The notes under the pieces are model-generated. The model was not told the origin of the DNA. It saw nothing but the letters and a program-made list of their open reading frames with translations, and ran no database searches. 64,000 nucleotides of DNA, from NCBI GenBank assembly GCA_023078555.1, contig CM041196.1:12356985-12420984 (forward strand), in the 5' to 3' direction. Each line of letters opens with the position of its first letter. The first letter of the stretch is position 1. The position numbers were made by a program, and so were the translations under genes. Shown piece after piece: positions 9,799-20,689 of the stretch. Origin of the DNA: Ulva prolifera. Its lineage: Eukaryota; Chlorophyta; Ulvophyceae; Ulvales; Ulvaceae.

Positions 9799-10268
9799 CT
9801 AGTGCTTGCATACGTGTGTGATGCCGTCATATGAAGTACAGGTAGTCACATGAGTCATGTGGCTACCTGCGTGCTTGATTGACTCGATTATGTGGATGTC
9901 AGCAATCACTGTACGACCTTGCATGTATAGTGTACGCGATAAATCACCAAACATACGTGTAATGCCCATTTTGCAGCGGTCAAACGAAGTGGTCGCTGCC
10001 GCCGCTGCCGCTACGCCGGCGCCATGGCTGCTAAGCCGGCAATCCGCCGCTTGGACCCGCCCCTTCACCCACAGAGCATCGACGTCCGCACTAACCACCG
10101 TGTCGCGCATGCATGCCTGTGCCCCGGTATCTACATGGACCCCTCTCACCACCCGCGTCACCATGCAGTCAGACAAGCTCACCGTCGCATCCTCTTGTAA
10201 ACAGTCTTCGCGCGTCAAGGCCCTGAGTGTAAACTGGCAGTGCTGGCCTTCGCACACAAGGGTGCAAC
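9799..10268 (-). CDS. Beta-helix exon of convergent relative m1
   Basis: On the - strand an acceptor TGTGTGCAG precedes 10268. The product reads CTLVCEGQHCQFTLRALT, then ATVSLSDCMVTRVVRGVHV, ACMRDTVVSADVDALWVKG and FDRCKMGITRMFGD. It is homologous to the module 2 exon of the + strand copies but much shorter: the central coils are missing after ..TREDC. It ends at a stop at 9799-9801, about 70 nt from the end of copy 1, so the two genes are tail to tail. Confidence 0.6.
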
Positions 10269-10727
10269 CTGCACACAGCTCTGGATGGGCTGGGGCCGCC
10301 ATGGCAATCTGCGAGGGGTTGCAGGTCTCACTAACAGATGCTGCACAGGGCACAGCTGGTGGCATGTCGGAGCTAACATCCGGATGGCGATCCTCGCTGC
10401 TAAGCTCACGAATAAAGCCTCCAGCGTTGCCCGGAGCCTCTGTATGTAACCGCCAGTGTTCAGCTGCTATGCCAGGGGTGTTCGCATTCCACGGTGCGAG
10501 CAGAGCCGTCCGTGAAGTAGGGCCGGGTGCTGGCTCATCCGCATGTGGATGCACAGGCTTGCACATGCATGTTGTGCATTCTTGCACATTTTCTTATGCC
10601 ACGTTAAAGGACAGCGCATAAACTAGATTCGCCGGGCCGCGTTGCAACACAACGCCACCCGTGCCCATCCAGCCTTTAGCAGAAACACACATCATGTTGA
10701 ACAGACGTGCTGCGGATGTAGGCACAC

Positions 10728-11059
10728 CCGACCGTCTACAGCCCCTGCGACACTCGAGAGCCTGCGGTTCGGCCCTAGCACGTCCTCAATAGCTTCGTTC
10801 GTTGAGGGAGCATCTCTCTCCGTCGAGGCATCCTCCGCCCCCGCCGCGGTCTGACACACCGTCCAGGGCTGCGGGCGGCGGATGGGGCCGATGAAGCAGT
10901 TTACCGCACGCGATGACAGAAGCTTTGCGTGGATGGTCAGCAGGCGCTGCTTCAACACTGCCAGGGACGGCCGAGCGCCCGCCTCCACAGCCCTCATCGC
11001 GGTGTGCAGCTTTGGCAGCGCTGCGGGCTTGAGGTCCTCTTGATTTCCGATCGGCACTC
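10728..11059 (-). CDS. Kinase tail exon of convergent relative m1
   Basis: On the - strand, acceptor GTTCAG before 11059 and donor GTGTGCC after 10728, 332 nt. The product is VPIGNQEDLKPAALPKLHTA then EAGARPSLAVLKQRLLTIHA, the same subdomain XI 'ARP' signature as 4784-5190. A Ser/Asp/Glu-rich linker follows. The beta-helix cap exon expected next (compare 52385-52554) has been deleted in this copy, so the tail runs straight into the module 2-like exon at 10268. No kinase C-lobe is visible upstream. Confidence 0.6.
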
Positions 11060-11229
11060 CTGAACGCTTCTCCGCTTGGCCTGATGAAGTGCGCAGGGCT
11101 GGTACAATGAAATGGCATGATTTACATGGTTCCTGCACCGGAAACCTGTCGACATGAAGGCAAATGCATGCCACAGATGCATGCACACACATAGTCAGCC
11201 ATGCATGTGCAGATCCAGGCTGTCAGGGA

Positions 11230-12140
11230 GTTGAAAGACCTATGAGACCTGCGTACCTCCTCAGCGTGGCCCAAGATGCTGACCAGGTGTGATTTGGAAC
11301 CAGGCTCGGTGCACTATCAAGCAGAGCTATTTCTGTATATTTTTCATGCAAATATCGCTCAGCTGCTCGTCGAAACCACAGATGGCTTGCGACTTGTTCT
11401 CAGATTCACGCGCGGTGCCCGAGGATCACAGGACGAGACGTCCAAGGCATCAACAATGTTGGACGTGACATCGAGGCAGTCAGAATGCCATCTATTCCGC
11501 GGCCTATGTTCAATGCTGTGGTCAAGTCCCCCTTTGTCCAACGTGGCTGTGGGTCTCTCGCGACGGTGTGGATACTGCAGGCGACCACAGAGCTTGCTGC
11601 GTCGCATTGCAGACATTGACGTTCGACTGCAGTAGCAGTCCAGGTTGCAGTGTCCTTTTGTTTCACAATATGCGCAGTAACAATTAAGCGCTTGCAAGTT
11701 GCTGTTCAAACGATCCTGCCCACGATCCAGCCCACTTGCTGCCCACTTCGTCCCGCCATCGCCACGTTCCAGGATACATTTGTCCCTTCCAGTAGTCCTG
11801 GTGTTTAACTGAGTCGCGAAGGCTTGCATCATGCAGGCCTGCAGCTGTCGAAGATCACCGTCGCAGCGCCCTCCACCTCTGCCCTCCACAACGTCGAGTC
11901 TACACCATCATTGGCTCAAGCCCTGAAATTCTTTTCTCAGGACGCGCTGGCTTCTGTCATGGCAGATAGCGAAGGCAACATCCGAGGTGCAGTAGCTGCG
12001 CAGAGCCTCACAGCCTCACCTGTCTGTGGTGCTTATGGCATGCATGCGCAGAACAGCTCTCTTTCGTGCCACACCTACAAAGAGAACATATGGCATGCCT
12101 TTTCTGCGCGCAGACGGAATTCTGCACATGCTGTGAGTGA
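11230..12140. repeat. Dispersed repeat block, copy a
   Basis: Nearly identical to 55800-56690, and in its first third related to 14860-15200, 35660-35990 and 37860-39170. Landmarks are GACCTGCGTACCTCCTCAGC, AGATGGCTTGCGACTTG and GAGTCCCCCGTTTGTCC. I find no convincing coding frame in either direction. It is the 3' part of the composite repeat described at 13830. Confidence 0.6.
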
Positions 12141-13500
12141 TACTGCGCCGGCGTGGGTTGGTGGATGTGGCAAGGCAGTGTTGTGGCCGCTGTACCACTG
12201 CATCCATGTCACAATGTGCCGGGATCCAGGCTGCGGCTGATGGCCCCCGGCAAGTTGTGCTCGGCGGTGGCCGGGAGCTGGTGAACCATAGTGTACAACC
12301 ATGTTTGTTGTGGTGCCTGTCTGAGCGTGGACTGGGCCATGCGTGCGGTGGGATGCTGGGGGGGTGCATGCATGCAGTGTGGGTGGGAAGTTGCATGTGA
12401 AGGGAAGTAAAGTATATACGAATTCGTTTGGATGTCACACAGTGGGCCTGGGGGTGCATGCGTTGGTGCTGGAGCGCGCAGCTGGGTGGCGTCGGTGCAC
12501 CGTGTGCGTGTGCGTGTATATCGGTGCCTGCTCATGTCTTCATAAGTGGTGATCTATGCGGAGCAACGGCGGTGGCATGTGTGAGTGTGGTTTGTTCGTG
12601 TCATGCTGGATGCTCATGTTGTCTTACCGCAGCCCGAGGCCCACACAGATTCTCAGGCTCCCCGTCAGGCAACATCGGCACGTCGAGGTCACCTCGTGTA
12701 GCGCTCACCCCTTGCTACACTGTGGCATCGAAGCATGTGAGCTGTCTGGCTGGTTTCCAGCATGTCAGCACCCCGATCCCCAATCCCAACCTGCATTCTA
12801 TTCCGAGCTTACACTGAGTCCACATGTACAGCTCTTCACCCAGTCACTGACTGATGGCATGTACCACACACAACTCAACCTTTGAAGATCTTTGGACCGT
12901 GTGACATTGCCCTTGAGCTCAACATCGCTGTGCTGTGCAGTGCTGTGCTAGCAGCTGTGCAGGCTCCATCCCGGAGGGCCTGCCTGCAAAGTCAATCGCC
13001 CGTTCCGGCTGCAGTGCCTGGCCAGCCCATGGACCAATACGCCGAGCAGATGTCGCTCACAGCATGCATGCGCTGCAGCGGTGAGCATGCATGCGCTGCA
13101 TGCAGTGAGCGTGCGCGCGCCTGGGGGCCAGCTGCAGCCCTGATGCTTCCTTTCACCGACCTGCTCCACATGCATATGGCTCGCGCCGATGCAGTGACAG
13201 CAGGCACCGGCCGGTCCCAGTGCTAGCCGTGTCGCGGGATCGCCACAGCGGACATCGGGGTCTGGTGCACTGCCACGAGCAGTCCCGAGTCCTTGTAATG
13301 TGTTCTCTAGAGCAGTCCCTGGAGAGGCACCCGAACTCAGGGGCGAGCTGCTGGAACTTGAGGTCCACCCCCTGGGGCAATGCCGGGGCATCACCATGAC
13401 CTCGAAGCAGCCGGACGTGACGCCGGGCGCGCGCCCCCGGGCCGTGGAGGCGCGGCCGCGTGTGAAGCGTCGAAGCAGCTAGGCGTGCAGGCGGGTGGAG
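12141..13500. other. Intergenic stretch without recognised gene
   Basis: It contains GTGT/CATGC-rich low-complexity sequence, many GCATGCAT motifs and a tandem 24-bp motif at 13061-13108. A short segment (13215-13320) is repeated at 57015-57110. Open frames exist on both strands (for example 12882-13226) but have no domain and look like chance in GC-rich DNA. Confidence 0.5.
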
Positions 13501-13504
13501 GGTC

Positions 13505-16040
13505 GAAGCGGCTAGGCGTGCCGTCCCGGGCCGTCTTCCGCCAGCCTCTGCTGTAAACCGTGCCTCCCATGCATGCTACGCATGCAACGAACAAACTTGA
13601 ACTGGTCCCTCTGGTCCATTGCTCAAACCCTGCCTGCTTCCACGCCCAAGCGCAGGCAGGTGCTTGTCGAAACATGCGCCAGCACATGACCATGCATGTG
13701 TGTGTGGGGGTGGGATGTGGCTGCGAGTCCCTCAGCGGGGTACAGAAGGCCAAATGACACCCAGCCCCCGCCCTGATGCCCCGCCGCGAGGCAGAGCCGC
13801 CCCTGAGCGACATGCCATGAGGCCGTGCGGGGCACGGTCGTGAGTGGCCGGGCGGCGACGGCGCCGTGGCATGCAGAGCCGAAGTCGACGAACAAATGCA
13901 CTGCCGCAGCGGCCTGGGACGCGGAGGAGCCTGCATCGGAGGATCAGGTACTTGTGCACTATGACAGGTCACGGCAGGAACTGCGGCATTCTGGGAGCAG
14001 ACATTGGCACTGGGGAGCAGGATGCATGGATGCTTGTGGACGAATTCTGATTCAGGGCAGATCGGATTCGCCGAGCATGGATGCAGCAGTGCACCGTCAA
14101 TGTCCGTGAGGCCGTGTTTCAGTTACAGAGATTCCACAGAGGCGACTGAGGCAGGCGTGTCCGAAAGGTGGATGCCACCACAGCAGCGGATGCTTCCAGG
14201 GGGCTAAATTGACAAGAAATGGGACGTACATGACCGTCATTGGTGATGTCTGCTTCCTGGTTGGCCTGCCGAGTCTGCATTTGCCACGGTGAGGCGCTGT
14301 GACGGCTCAGATAGCAAGGAAGGTTGCTTATCAGGTTCCGAGTGTGCTTTGCGGCCGCTGCCGTCGCCATTGGGCCTGGCCTTGGGGAATTGAATACAAA
14401 CGGAGGCAGTTGGGATTTTCCGGATGTGTCGAGTCAGGCTGTCAGGTGGGTAAATCTGTCAGGACCTGGAGGCTTGTGAATTTCACTGCCTCGGATTGTG
14501 AACACAAACTGACTGACGAGAGTGCATGTTAAGAAAATATTCCTACATGCTAGACAAGAGTACTCATGGCTGCATGTTTTCCCGCAGTGATTCACTCATG
14601 TGATCAGCGGAATGGCCCACCATCCATACCGATCACAAGCTTGGACAAAACCAAAGATCACTACACTTTCTGCACCGGCGTTCAGAGGCTGATCGTGAGC
14701 ATGTAGCAGCAATGCCAATACCTCGGACAACACTCAGAGCTGCAACACGCTTTGCCTGCTGCGTTAGAGCAGTGCATGAACTGAAAAAAATTCAAAAAGT
14801 TACTATTGTGGCCAGTTTATGCGGGGGTCCTGGCTAATATCTCTCATCTCTGTTGGGCTGAGTGACCTGGTTACCTGGTCAATGTGGACCAAGATGCAGA
14901 TCAGGTGTGGTCCGGAACCAGGCTCGGGGTGTTACAAGTCGCAGCTACTCCAATAAACAATGCAAGTTCCTCAAAGTCGCTCGGCAAATTCGGAGATGGC
15001 TTGCGACGCCCCACGTGTAGCAAAGTGCCCGGGGATCACAAGACCAGACGTCCAAGCCAACAACAAGCTCGGATGGGCATCGCAACGTAGTCAGATTGCC
15101 AATCAGTACGCGGCCTCTTTTCACAGCTTCGGTCGAGTCCGCTGTTGCCCACCGTGGCTGTGGGGCTCCTGTGATGGTGTTGACACTGCAGAGTTCAGAG
15201 AGCTTGGCGCGTCCCCCTGGGGGGCATTGATCAGCGAATACGGCACTCCTGGCTTAGAAGGCGCGCAGTGGCACATCCACGCTAGTTTAATAAACGATCT
15301 TGCCCACGACCTGCACCGCATCACAAATGCGCACGTTCGCGCATGCAGCCTACTCTCTCGCCAACGCCAAGTCAAAGGCTCACTCTAGTCCGTGTAGTTG
15401 CTGTAGTCCGTATTCGAGTTGTCGAAGCGGGCAATGCAGTTCAGCCGTCGGAGTTATCCGGCACCGCATGATCGGTCGCTGTACTGACGCAGCTACAGGT
15501 GGCCTGAACGTGTGGCGCCAAACTTATCACTATATGTGGATGATGCGACTGTATGCCATCAGTTTGTAAGCCGACGCCGGATGTCAGGGGACCTGACGGC
15601 AGACCAGCCTGTGAGCCTGCTTCGTCCGATGTGTCGGTTGCAACCGCTCCCAAAGACGGTAAAGTGTCTCAAAGTACTGCCAGGCTGTGACATTGTACTT
15701 CTGCTTGAGATCTAACGTGTCCTTGCCTGTTCAATCCCATCGGACCGGTGCTCCTCGTTGCTAAAGAATCTGCATGCTCACAACAGAACAGCATTGCCTG
15801 AGACGATCTTCATTCTCGCATCAATATGCACTAACGTCTACAAGCCAGTCCCGTGTGAGTGCGCCGTTTGAGAACGTATGGCCAGTGAATTCCATGCGCC
15901 CATCTCTTCCATTGGCATCTGCACGTGTTGGGATGGATGGCTGGGTAGCGCAGACAGGCGTTCTGAATGCACACATCGCTGCTAGTAACGCCACCTCGAT
16001 CTACGGTCATTTATCAGGTACTGCAATAGCTTGACTCCAT
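13505..16040. repeat. Composite dispersed repeat, copy b (with DIRS-like scrap at its left end)
   Basis: The left edge (13505-13950) matches 57115-57540 and includes an RNase H scrap on the - strand (LFVDFGSACHGAVAARPL). Next come blocks shared with 34790-36790 and 36990-39960: TGACCGTCATTGGCGATGTC near 14233, GTTCAGAGGCTGATCGTGAG near 14680, and ACTGACGCAGCTACAGGTGG near 15484. Then a block ends CTCGCATCAATATGCACTA near 15817. No intact protein is found. It behaves like one mobile or satellite-like unit of about 2.2 kb. Confidence 0.6.
13830..13950 (-). pseudogene. DIRS-like RNase H N-terminal scrap
   Basis: The - strand translation matches the first ~35 residues of the RNase H region at 21897-20713 (HLFVDSGTAFHGAVAARPL), with substitutions and no downstream part. 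It is a remnant fixed inside the composite repeat. Equivalent scraps lie near 36850 and 57415. Confidence 0.55.
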
Positions 16041-17022
16041 TTCTTGTGAGTGTCTGTCCTCCTGTTGCGCTGCCTACTTTTCTGCTTTCCCTGGTGCCAC
16101 AGGTCCCCTCCGCAATGATGATGGAGTGATTTGGTGGCATAACCCTTGTGGTGCGTAGTACTGACTAACCTGCTCACAGAGCTGTCACCTAGGACACTTC
16201 AGTCACAGCTCCTTGTGATGGGTCCCTACTTCTGGCTGCTGCTGTGGTAAGCTAGAGCCAAGCAAGCTGCCGTGGTTGGTGATGCACAGACAACTGGTGG
16301 CTGCTGCATTGATTTCTCATGAGCATCACACCCTCTGGCTCACACGACTGGTGGACTGGCTGAATTGGTTCTGTGTCGTTGAGATTCAGTAAAAGTCTGG
16401 AAGATTAGTGCAAGTCTGACTCAAGATGCAGTTGGAGGTTTAGTGCCCTTCTGACTGGAACAGCTGCTTGCTCACCACCACCAGGTGCCCCCCTCTGGGG
16501 TACACAGCTCCTTGAGCCAAATACGTGCATCACATTCACCTCAAGGCTCCATGCCTTCTATGCATGCTATGCATGCATGCACCAAGTCCCTCTGATCTGT
16601 TGCTCAATCGTAGATGCCCCCCTATCATTGTAAGTGCCGAAGGCCAAGCCGGTGCTTGCCGCAACAACTGTGCACATGGCCATGCGTATGCGTGGCTGCT
16701 GCAGTTGTGTGGGGTTCTAGGGACACGGTCGAAGAGGCCGCCGGCGATCCCAAGGCAACACTCGAGCGCATCAACGCGACCGCTGACCGCGGATGCTCAC
16801 CCACGTCTCGCGAGCACAGCTGACGGTCCCGTGCAGGGTGTATGTGCAGCGTGCGCGTCTGGGCGCCGGAATTGCTTCGCGTGCGTGTTTGACGTGGGAC
16901 GAAGAGTTCAGCGTTCGTGTGAGTGGCGATTCTGTGGCTGTGTTGCGTGTGGCGCTTGTGGCCATCTTGTGGACCGCATCGGCGCGGGGCGGTTTATGGT
17001 AGCGTTGCTTTTTTTTTGATGA
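16041..17022. other. Intergenic stretch, mostly unique
   Basis: 16370-16530 resembles the leader of copies 4 and 5 (41795-41950, 58740-58880). 16525-17005 is GC-rich with overlapping open frames but no recognised domain. It ends in a run of ten T at 17009-17018 immediately before copy 2 begins. Confidence 0.5.
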
Positions 17023-17077
17023 TAGGGCATGCACCTACACTGCCACTGGCGCATCTATGTCCACTCTGTCTGTGCAG

Positions 17078-17363
17078 GATGTGAGCGGCATCCGCACTGT
17101 CGAGGACCTGTTTTCGCGCCTTGATGCCGGCACGCCCGGCCGCACCTTTGACTTTGGCAGCCGCACGCTGCACCTCACCTCCAACTAGAAGGCCGCCTCA
17201 GATACATACTGCCCGAATTGGGACATACCAGTGCAAGTCTGTGCGCAGCTGGGTTGCGGCTGCGGGGTCGTCTCCAACGTGACTCTGGTGCTGGGTGGTG
17301 CCGATCGTGTGATGTGCCTCTGCGGATCCAGCCGGGTCGAGTTCCGCAACATCAGAGTCCAAG
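17078..17363 (+). pseudogene. Module 2 cap exon of copy 2 (nonsense)
   Basis: DVSGIRTVEDLFSRLDAGTP is intact, but the conserved S-W-K becomes N-stop-K (AACTAGAAG at 17184-17192). The rest, through SSRVEFRNIRVQG, remains in frame after the stop, so the lesion is recent. 286 nt and the GTGGGTGC donor are conserved. Confidence 0.75.
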
Positions 17364-17784
17364 GTGGGTGCACTTGGCGCCGAGCGCGGCTGCATCATTG
17401 ACGTACAGCACTGCCACAGCGACAACACTGCGTTTGTGCCAACTGCCGGCTGTACATGTGTACTTTCTCATAATCCCTTTGAGATTGCCATCATCCCCAC
17501 TGCTAGCTCTTACCTGACCACCCGCGGCATCGGGGGCCCTCCAGGCCTCCCATGCCAGGCCTCCCATGCCGGCCGCCCATGCCTCGTTGATTTTATGGTA
17601 CCACCATACCTGTCAACACCACCTGCCATCCATGCGCAGGGCTATGATATAGACACCGCTGCAAGCGCCCATCAGTGTATGCACAGACATGGTATTGTCA
17701 GGATGTTGCAACGTGTGGCGACACAGCTCTGGCTCTTGTTGGGCACCAATGCACTAGCACCGTGCAACGCCCAACTCTGTGCAG

Positions 17785-18525
17785 GGGGCATGCTTTTCTG
17801 CGAGGGCAAGCTTTGCCGCGTGGTTCTCAGAGACTCCACCTTTGCCGGCTGCCGGTTGTCTGTGCAGTGGGGCGCACCTCCACGGCGGCCGGCTGCACGC
17901 CCTGCCACCGCAGGTCGCTAAAGATTGGAGCCTCTGTAGAGCATCTGATGAGGGTACCATTGTGCACGCCACTGGCACCATATTCAACGGCTGCATTGGC
18001 ACATTTTGCGGCGCATCCTTTACTTGCGAATACGTACACGTCAGGCTGGGCAGTGAAATTGAACATGGCATTGTTGCCAAATACAAGGGCAGCCGCGTCA
18101 CTCTGAGTGGATGTGTTGTCGCCTGGGCATCAGGTGCCCCCCCTGCACTGAGCAATGGTGTGATTGCACTGGAGGCGGGTGTGGTCGACATGACCAAGTG
18201 CACAGTGGTAGCTGGTGATCGCGGTGTGGAGGTGTCAGGACATGCCTGCCTGCGCGACTGCCGGATCCGGGCGGAGGAAAACGGGCTGTGGGTTGCGGGG
18301 GCGAATGCGACGGTCAAGGCGGTGGGGTGCACCTTCCGCGGCGAAGCATCGGACGTAGCCATAGCCACCAACGTGGCCGCAGGCAATGTTTCACTGCAAA
18401 ATTGTGATGTCGAGTCAACGGTGGAGTTTGAGGAAACAGGAGCAGGCGCACAGACTGGAGCAATAGAGCGCTCTGGAGCTGCGACAGGAGGGTTAAAGAA
18501 GCTGGCTCGCTGGGTGCGGTGGTAG
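17785..18525 (+). pseudogene. Module 2 coil exon of copy 2 (frameshift)
   Basis: The first ~32 residues (GMLFCEGKLCRVVLRDSTF...) are in one frame. After an 8-nt deletion near 17870 the remaining coils continue in another: HLHGGRLHALPPQVAKD, NVSLQNCDVEST. That frame reaches the full-length end GGLKKLARWVRW at 18525. The 3' end therefore documents the C-terminus that copy 1 lost. Confidence 0.7.
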
Positions 18526-18868
18526 GCCTAGATTGTCTTCACATACGCATGCGGTTGCATGAGCTGCGATGTGCGCTCTGACTCCGCATCATGCATGATG
18601 CACATATGTGTGTGCACGCCTGAGGTTGCGAGCGGCTTGAGGGTCTGGGGTCGCCCATCACCTGCGTCTCAGCCACTGTGTCAGCACGTGTATGTGCAGC
18701 GGGCACGGGGGTCTGGCATGAGTATCGATCGTCGCAGGTGCGGTCGGAGCGGGTCACCGGGCAACGCCACGGGCTCAAGGCTTGGTGGGACCAGGTCCAG
18801 CATGCTGTTATATATATAGAACACATGACTTCCGCTTTTGTGATGCACGTTACGAGTGCTAATAGTAG

Positions 18869-19001
18869 AAGTTTATAATTGCCTTCCTCGGTGGCGTCTG
18901 CCATTTCACATTCTTACATCTGGCTTTTGAAATATGCCGCCACTGCGTTGGGTCATGCCGTCCATGTAGCTTGTCGTTGCATGGAGCCGGGTATCTCGGA
19001 G
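18869..19001 (+). pseudogene. Hydrophobic exon of copy 2 (2-nt deletion)
   Basis: AGTAG acceptor, then AAGTTTATAATTGCC as in copy 3. A missing TT in GTCTTTGCC shifts the frame before the second hydrophobic stretch (SYIWLLKYAATALG). The GTATTG donor after 19001 is kept. Confidence 0.6.
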
Positions 19002-19349
19002 GTATTGACAGCTCCGTTCCAGAAGGAGGAGTGTGCAACCACCATTCACCCCCCTTACTAGTAGCCATCATCCTCATCTGGAGCCGCTACGTGATGACGC
19101 CAGTGATCAGATTGCAGCCGACGCGAAAGCCCAGGTTGAACCTTTGAGGTTCCCCCTGGCCTCGGGGCGCACAGCCTCGCGCAACATGGCCCACAGTGAG
19201 ACAGCAAGGGCCTGTGTCTCAGCCAGCAAAACATATCAAATGCAATTGTTCGTGTCTGGCCGTAGAAAGAGTCCTTGCCTCCATTTGTTCTCTTGAGGTC
19301 GGTGCATAGGAATCGGGTGCAACTGGTATGCGTGTCTTGTACAGTGCAG

Positions 19350-19651
19350 GCCGGTAACGGTTGTGCCACAGATTGGTCTGCGTCGAGTGAAAGCTTCGGT
19401 GTAACTGTGTGTTACAAGGGCAAAGCTAGAGAACTGCTATGTCTTCAGTGACTTGCGCAGGACCTCTCTTGATGCAGGCACTCGCCTGTGGATGGTGTGG
19501 GTGCATGACACACTGTACGGCATGCGAGCGAGTCACACGCGAGTGTTGGGGCACAAAGTACCTGCAGCGGAATAGCGTGGACGCCTGTGACCACGTAATG
19601 ATCGTACCCCAGGGACGCTGCCTGAGGGAACCTGCCTGGTTGCAGCGCTGA
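19350..19651 (+). pseudogene. Cysteine-rich segment of copy 2
   Basis: The first frame has lost cysteines (AGNGCATDWSASSESFG) and stops earlier than in the others. The second frame ACGWC..THCTACERVTREC..AWLQR stays open to 19651. Loss of cysteines only in the first frame fits a decaying copy. Confidence 0.5.
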
Positions 19652-19792
19652 ACAAATCCACTGTGACACTGTGCGCATAGACGGTATTGATCTGAGGCGG
19701 TACGCAGGTATGTGTCGTGTGCTAGTGCTTGCATACGTGTGTGATGCCCTCATATCATGACCGCTAAGGCATCCCACCGCATGGACCCGCCC

Positions 19793-20242
19793 CTACACCC
19801 ACAGCGTATCACCGTCTGTACTCACCACCGTGTCGCGCATGCATGCCTGTGCCCCGGTATCTACCTGCAGCCCTCTCACCATCCGCGTCACCGTGCAGTC
19901 AGACCAGCTCACCGTCGCATCCTCTTGTACGCAGACACCACGCGTACAGGCCTCTCCAACCGGGACGTCGGGGCTGCGGGTGATGCTACACCGTGTCAGG
20001 GTGACTTCCGTGCCCTCACCTTTCGCCCACACCCCAGGGGCGTTGTCCTTCACCAGCTTTACGCGGACCTCTTGCCCGGTGAACTCTGCGCCAGACTGCA
20101 CGGCTATGGTCCGTGCACCGGCGGCATCGTGCGCATGCACAGCCGTGCCCGCACCGCAGATGTAGCCCAACACGCTGCTGTTTTGCGGTGGGAGGCGCTG
20201 CATGGTCCAACCACGAAGGCTATCCGAGCGGCAGTAATGCAA
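19793..20242 (-). pseudogene. Beta-helix exon of convergent relative m2
   Basis: This - strand frame holds central coils missing from m1, m3 and m4: GAEFTGQEVRVKLVKDNAPG, WAKGEGTEVTLTRCSITRSP. They are followed by ATVSWSDCTVTRMVRGLQV and ACMRDTVVSTDGDTLWV. It shows what the ancestral - strand gene looked like before the shared internal deletion. The left end is cut at about 19760, where it meets copy 2. No start or acceptor could be fixed. Confidence 0.55.
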
Positions 20243-20479
20243 GTCAACAATAACTGTTCGTCAGGGCCTTTGCCGAGACCCACTCCTACGGAACAGGAAG
20301 CGCAGCTGGCTGAGCTGGACACAGTCTGAAGCTCCCAGCTGGACACACGTTGAAACACGGTGCTGAGAGTCATCGCTTGTGACTGCAGGCACGGGGTCGG
20401 CGGCGGGCGGCCTGTGGGGGCGAAGAAGCGGGTTGTCCACCAGATCTGGGCAGGAGAGTCTCACCTGCACGACATGGCT

Positions 20480-20680
20480 CCTGCTGCCGTAGGGTCCGCC
20501 CCTTTCGCTGCTGACGGCAGTGTGTGGACGTCGCTGCGCGCCTTCAAAGGCCCCTACTCTCCCTGGAGGTACCCTGCCCCACCCTATGCCTCTACGATGC
20601 CGGTATCGCGTGACGTGGCCGCGCGCCGGCAGTCACGGCCAGGGCGCAATGAGGGATGTTCTGCGATATATCGATACGTC
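20480..20680 (-). pseudogene. Kinase C-lobe remnant of relative m2
   Basis: A - strand piece reads RSDVHTLPSAAKGADP, matching RRSDVYSLGATLLYAATGAH with 6 nt lost. The flanking sequence matches 53940-54115 (m4 kinase remnant). It ends where the DIRS-like fragment begins, near 20690. Only the activation-segment to F-helix part is left. Confidence 0.45.
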
Positions 20681-20689
20681 GCCTCCCCC

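Larger units (their letters stand above)
17023..19651 (+). pseudogene. Copy 2 of the family, 5'-truncated pseudogene
   Basis: Homology starts abruptly at 17023 in the intron before the module 2 cap exon, just after a T10 run; kinase and module 1 are absent. Exons: cap 17078-17363, coils 17785-18513 (stop at 18523-18525), hydrophobic 18869-19001, Cys-rich from 19350. Lesions relative to copy 4: TGG to TAG near 17187 in the cap exon, an 8-nt deletion near 17870 that shifts frame, and a 2-nt deletion in the hydrophobic exon (133 instead of 135 nt). About 290 nt of extra sequence sits in the last intron (19055-19340). Confidence 0.75.

Noticed and set aside
9857-10621. 254-codon + strand frame over relative m1
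   Set aside because: Antisense to the beta-helix exon, with no recognisable motif; the - strand reading explains the conservation better.
13061-13108. CRISPR-like or integron-like array at the GCATGC-rich repeats
   Set aside because: Only two imperfect units, no spacers, no cas or integrase genes; eukaryotic setting.
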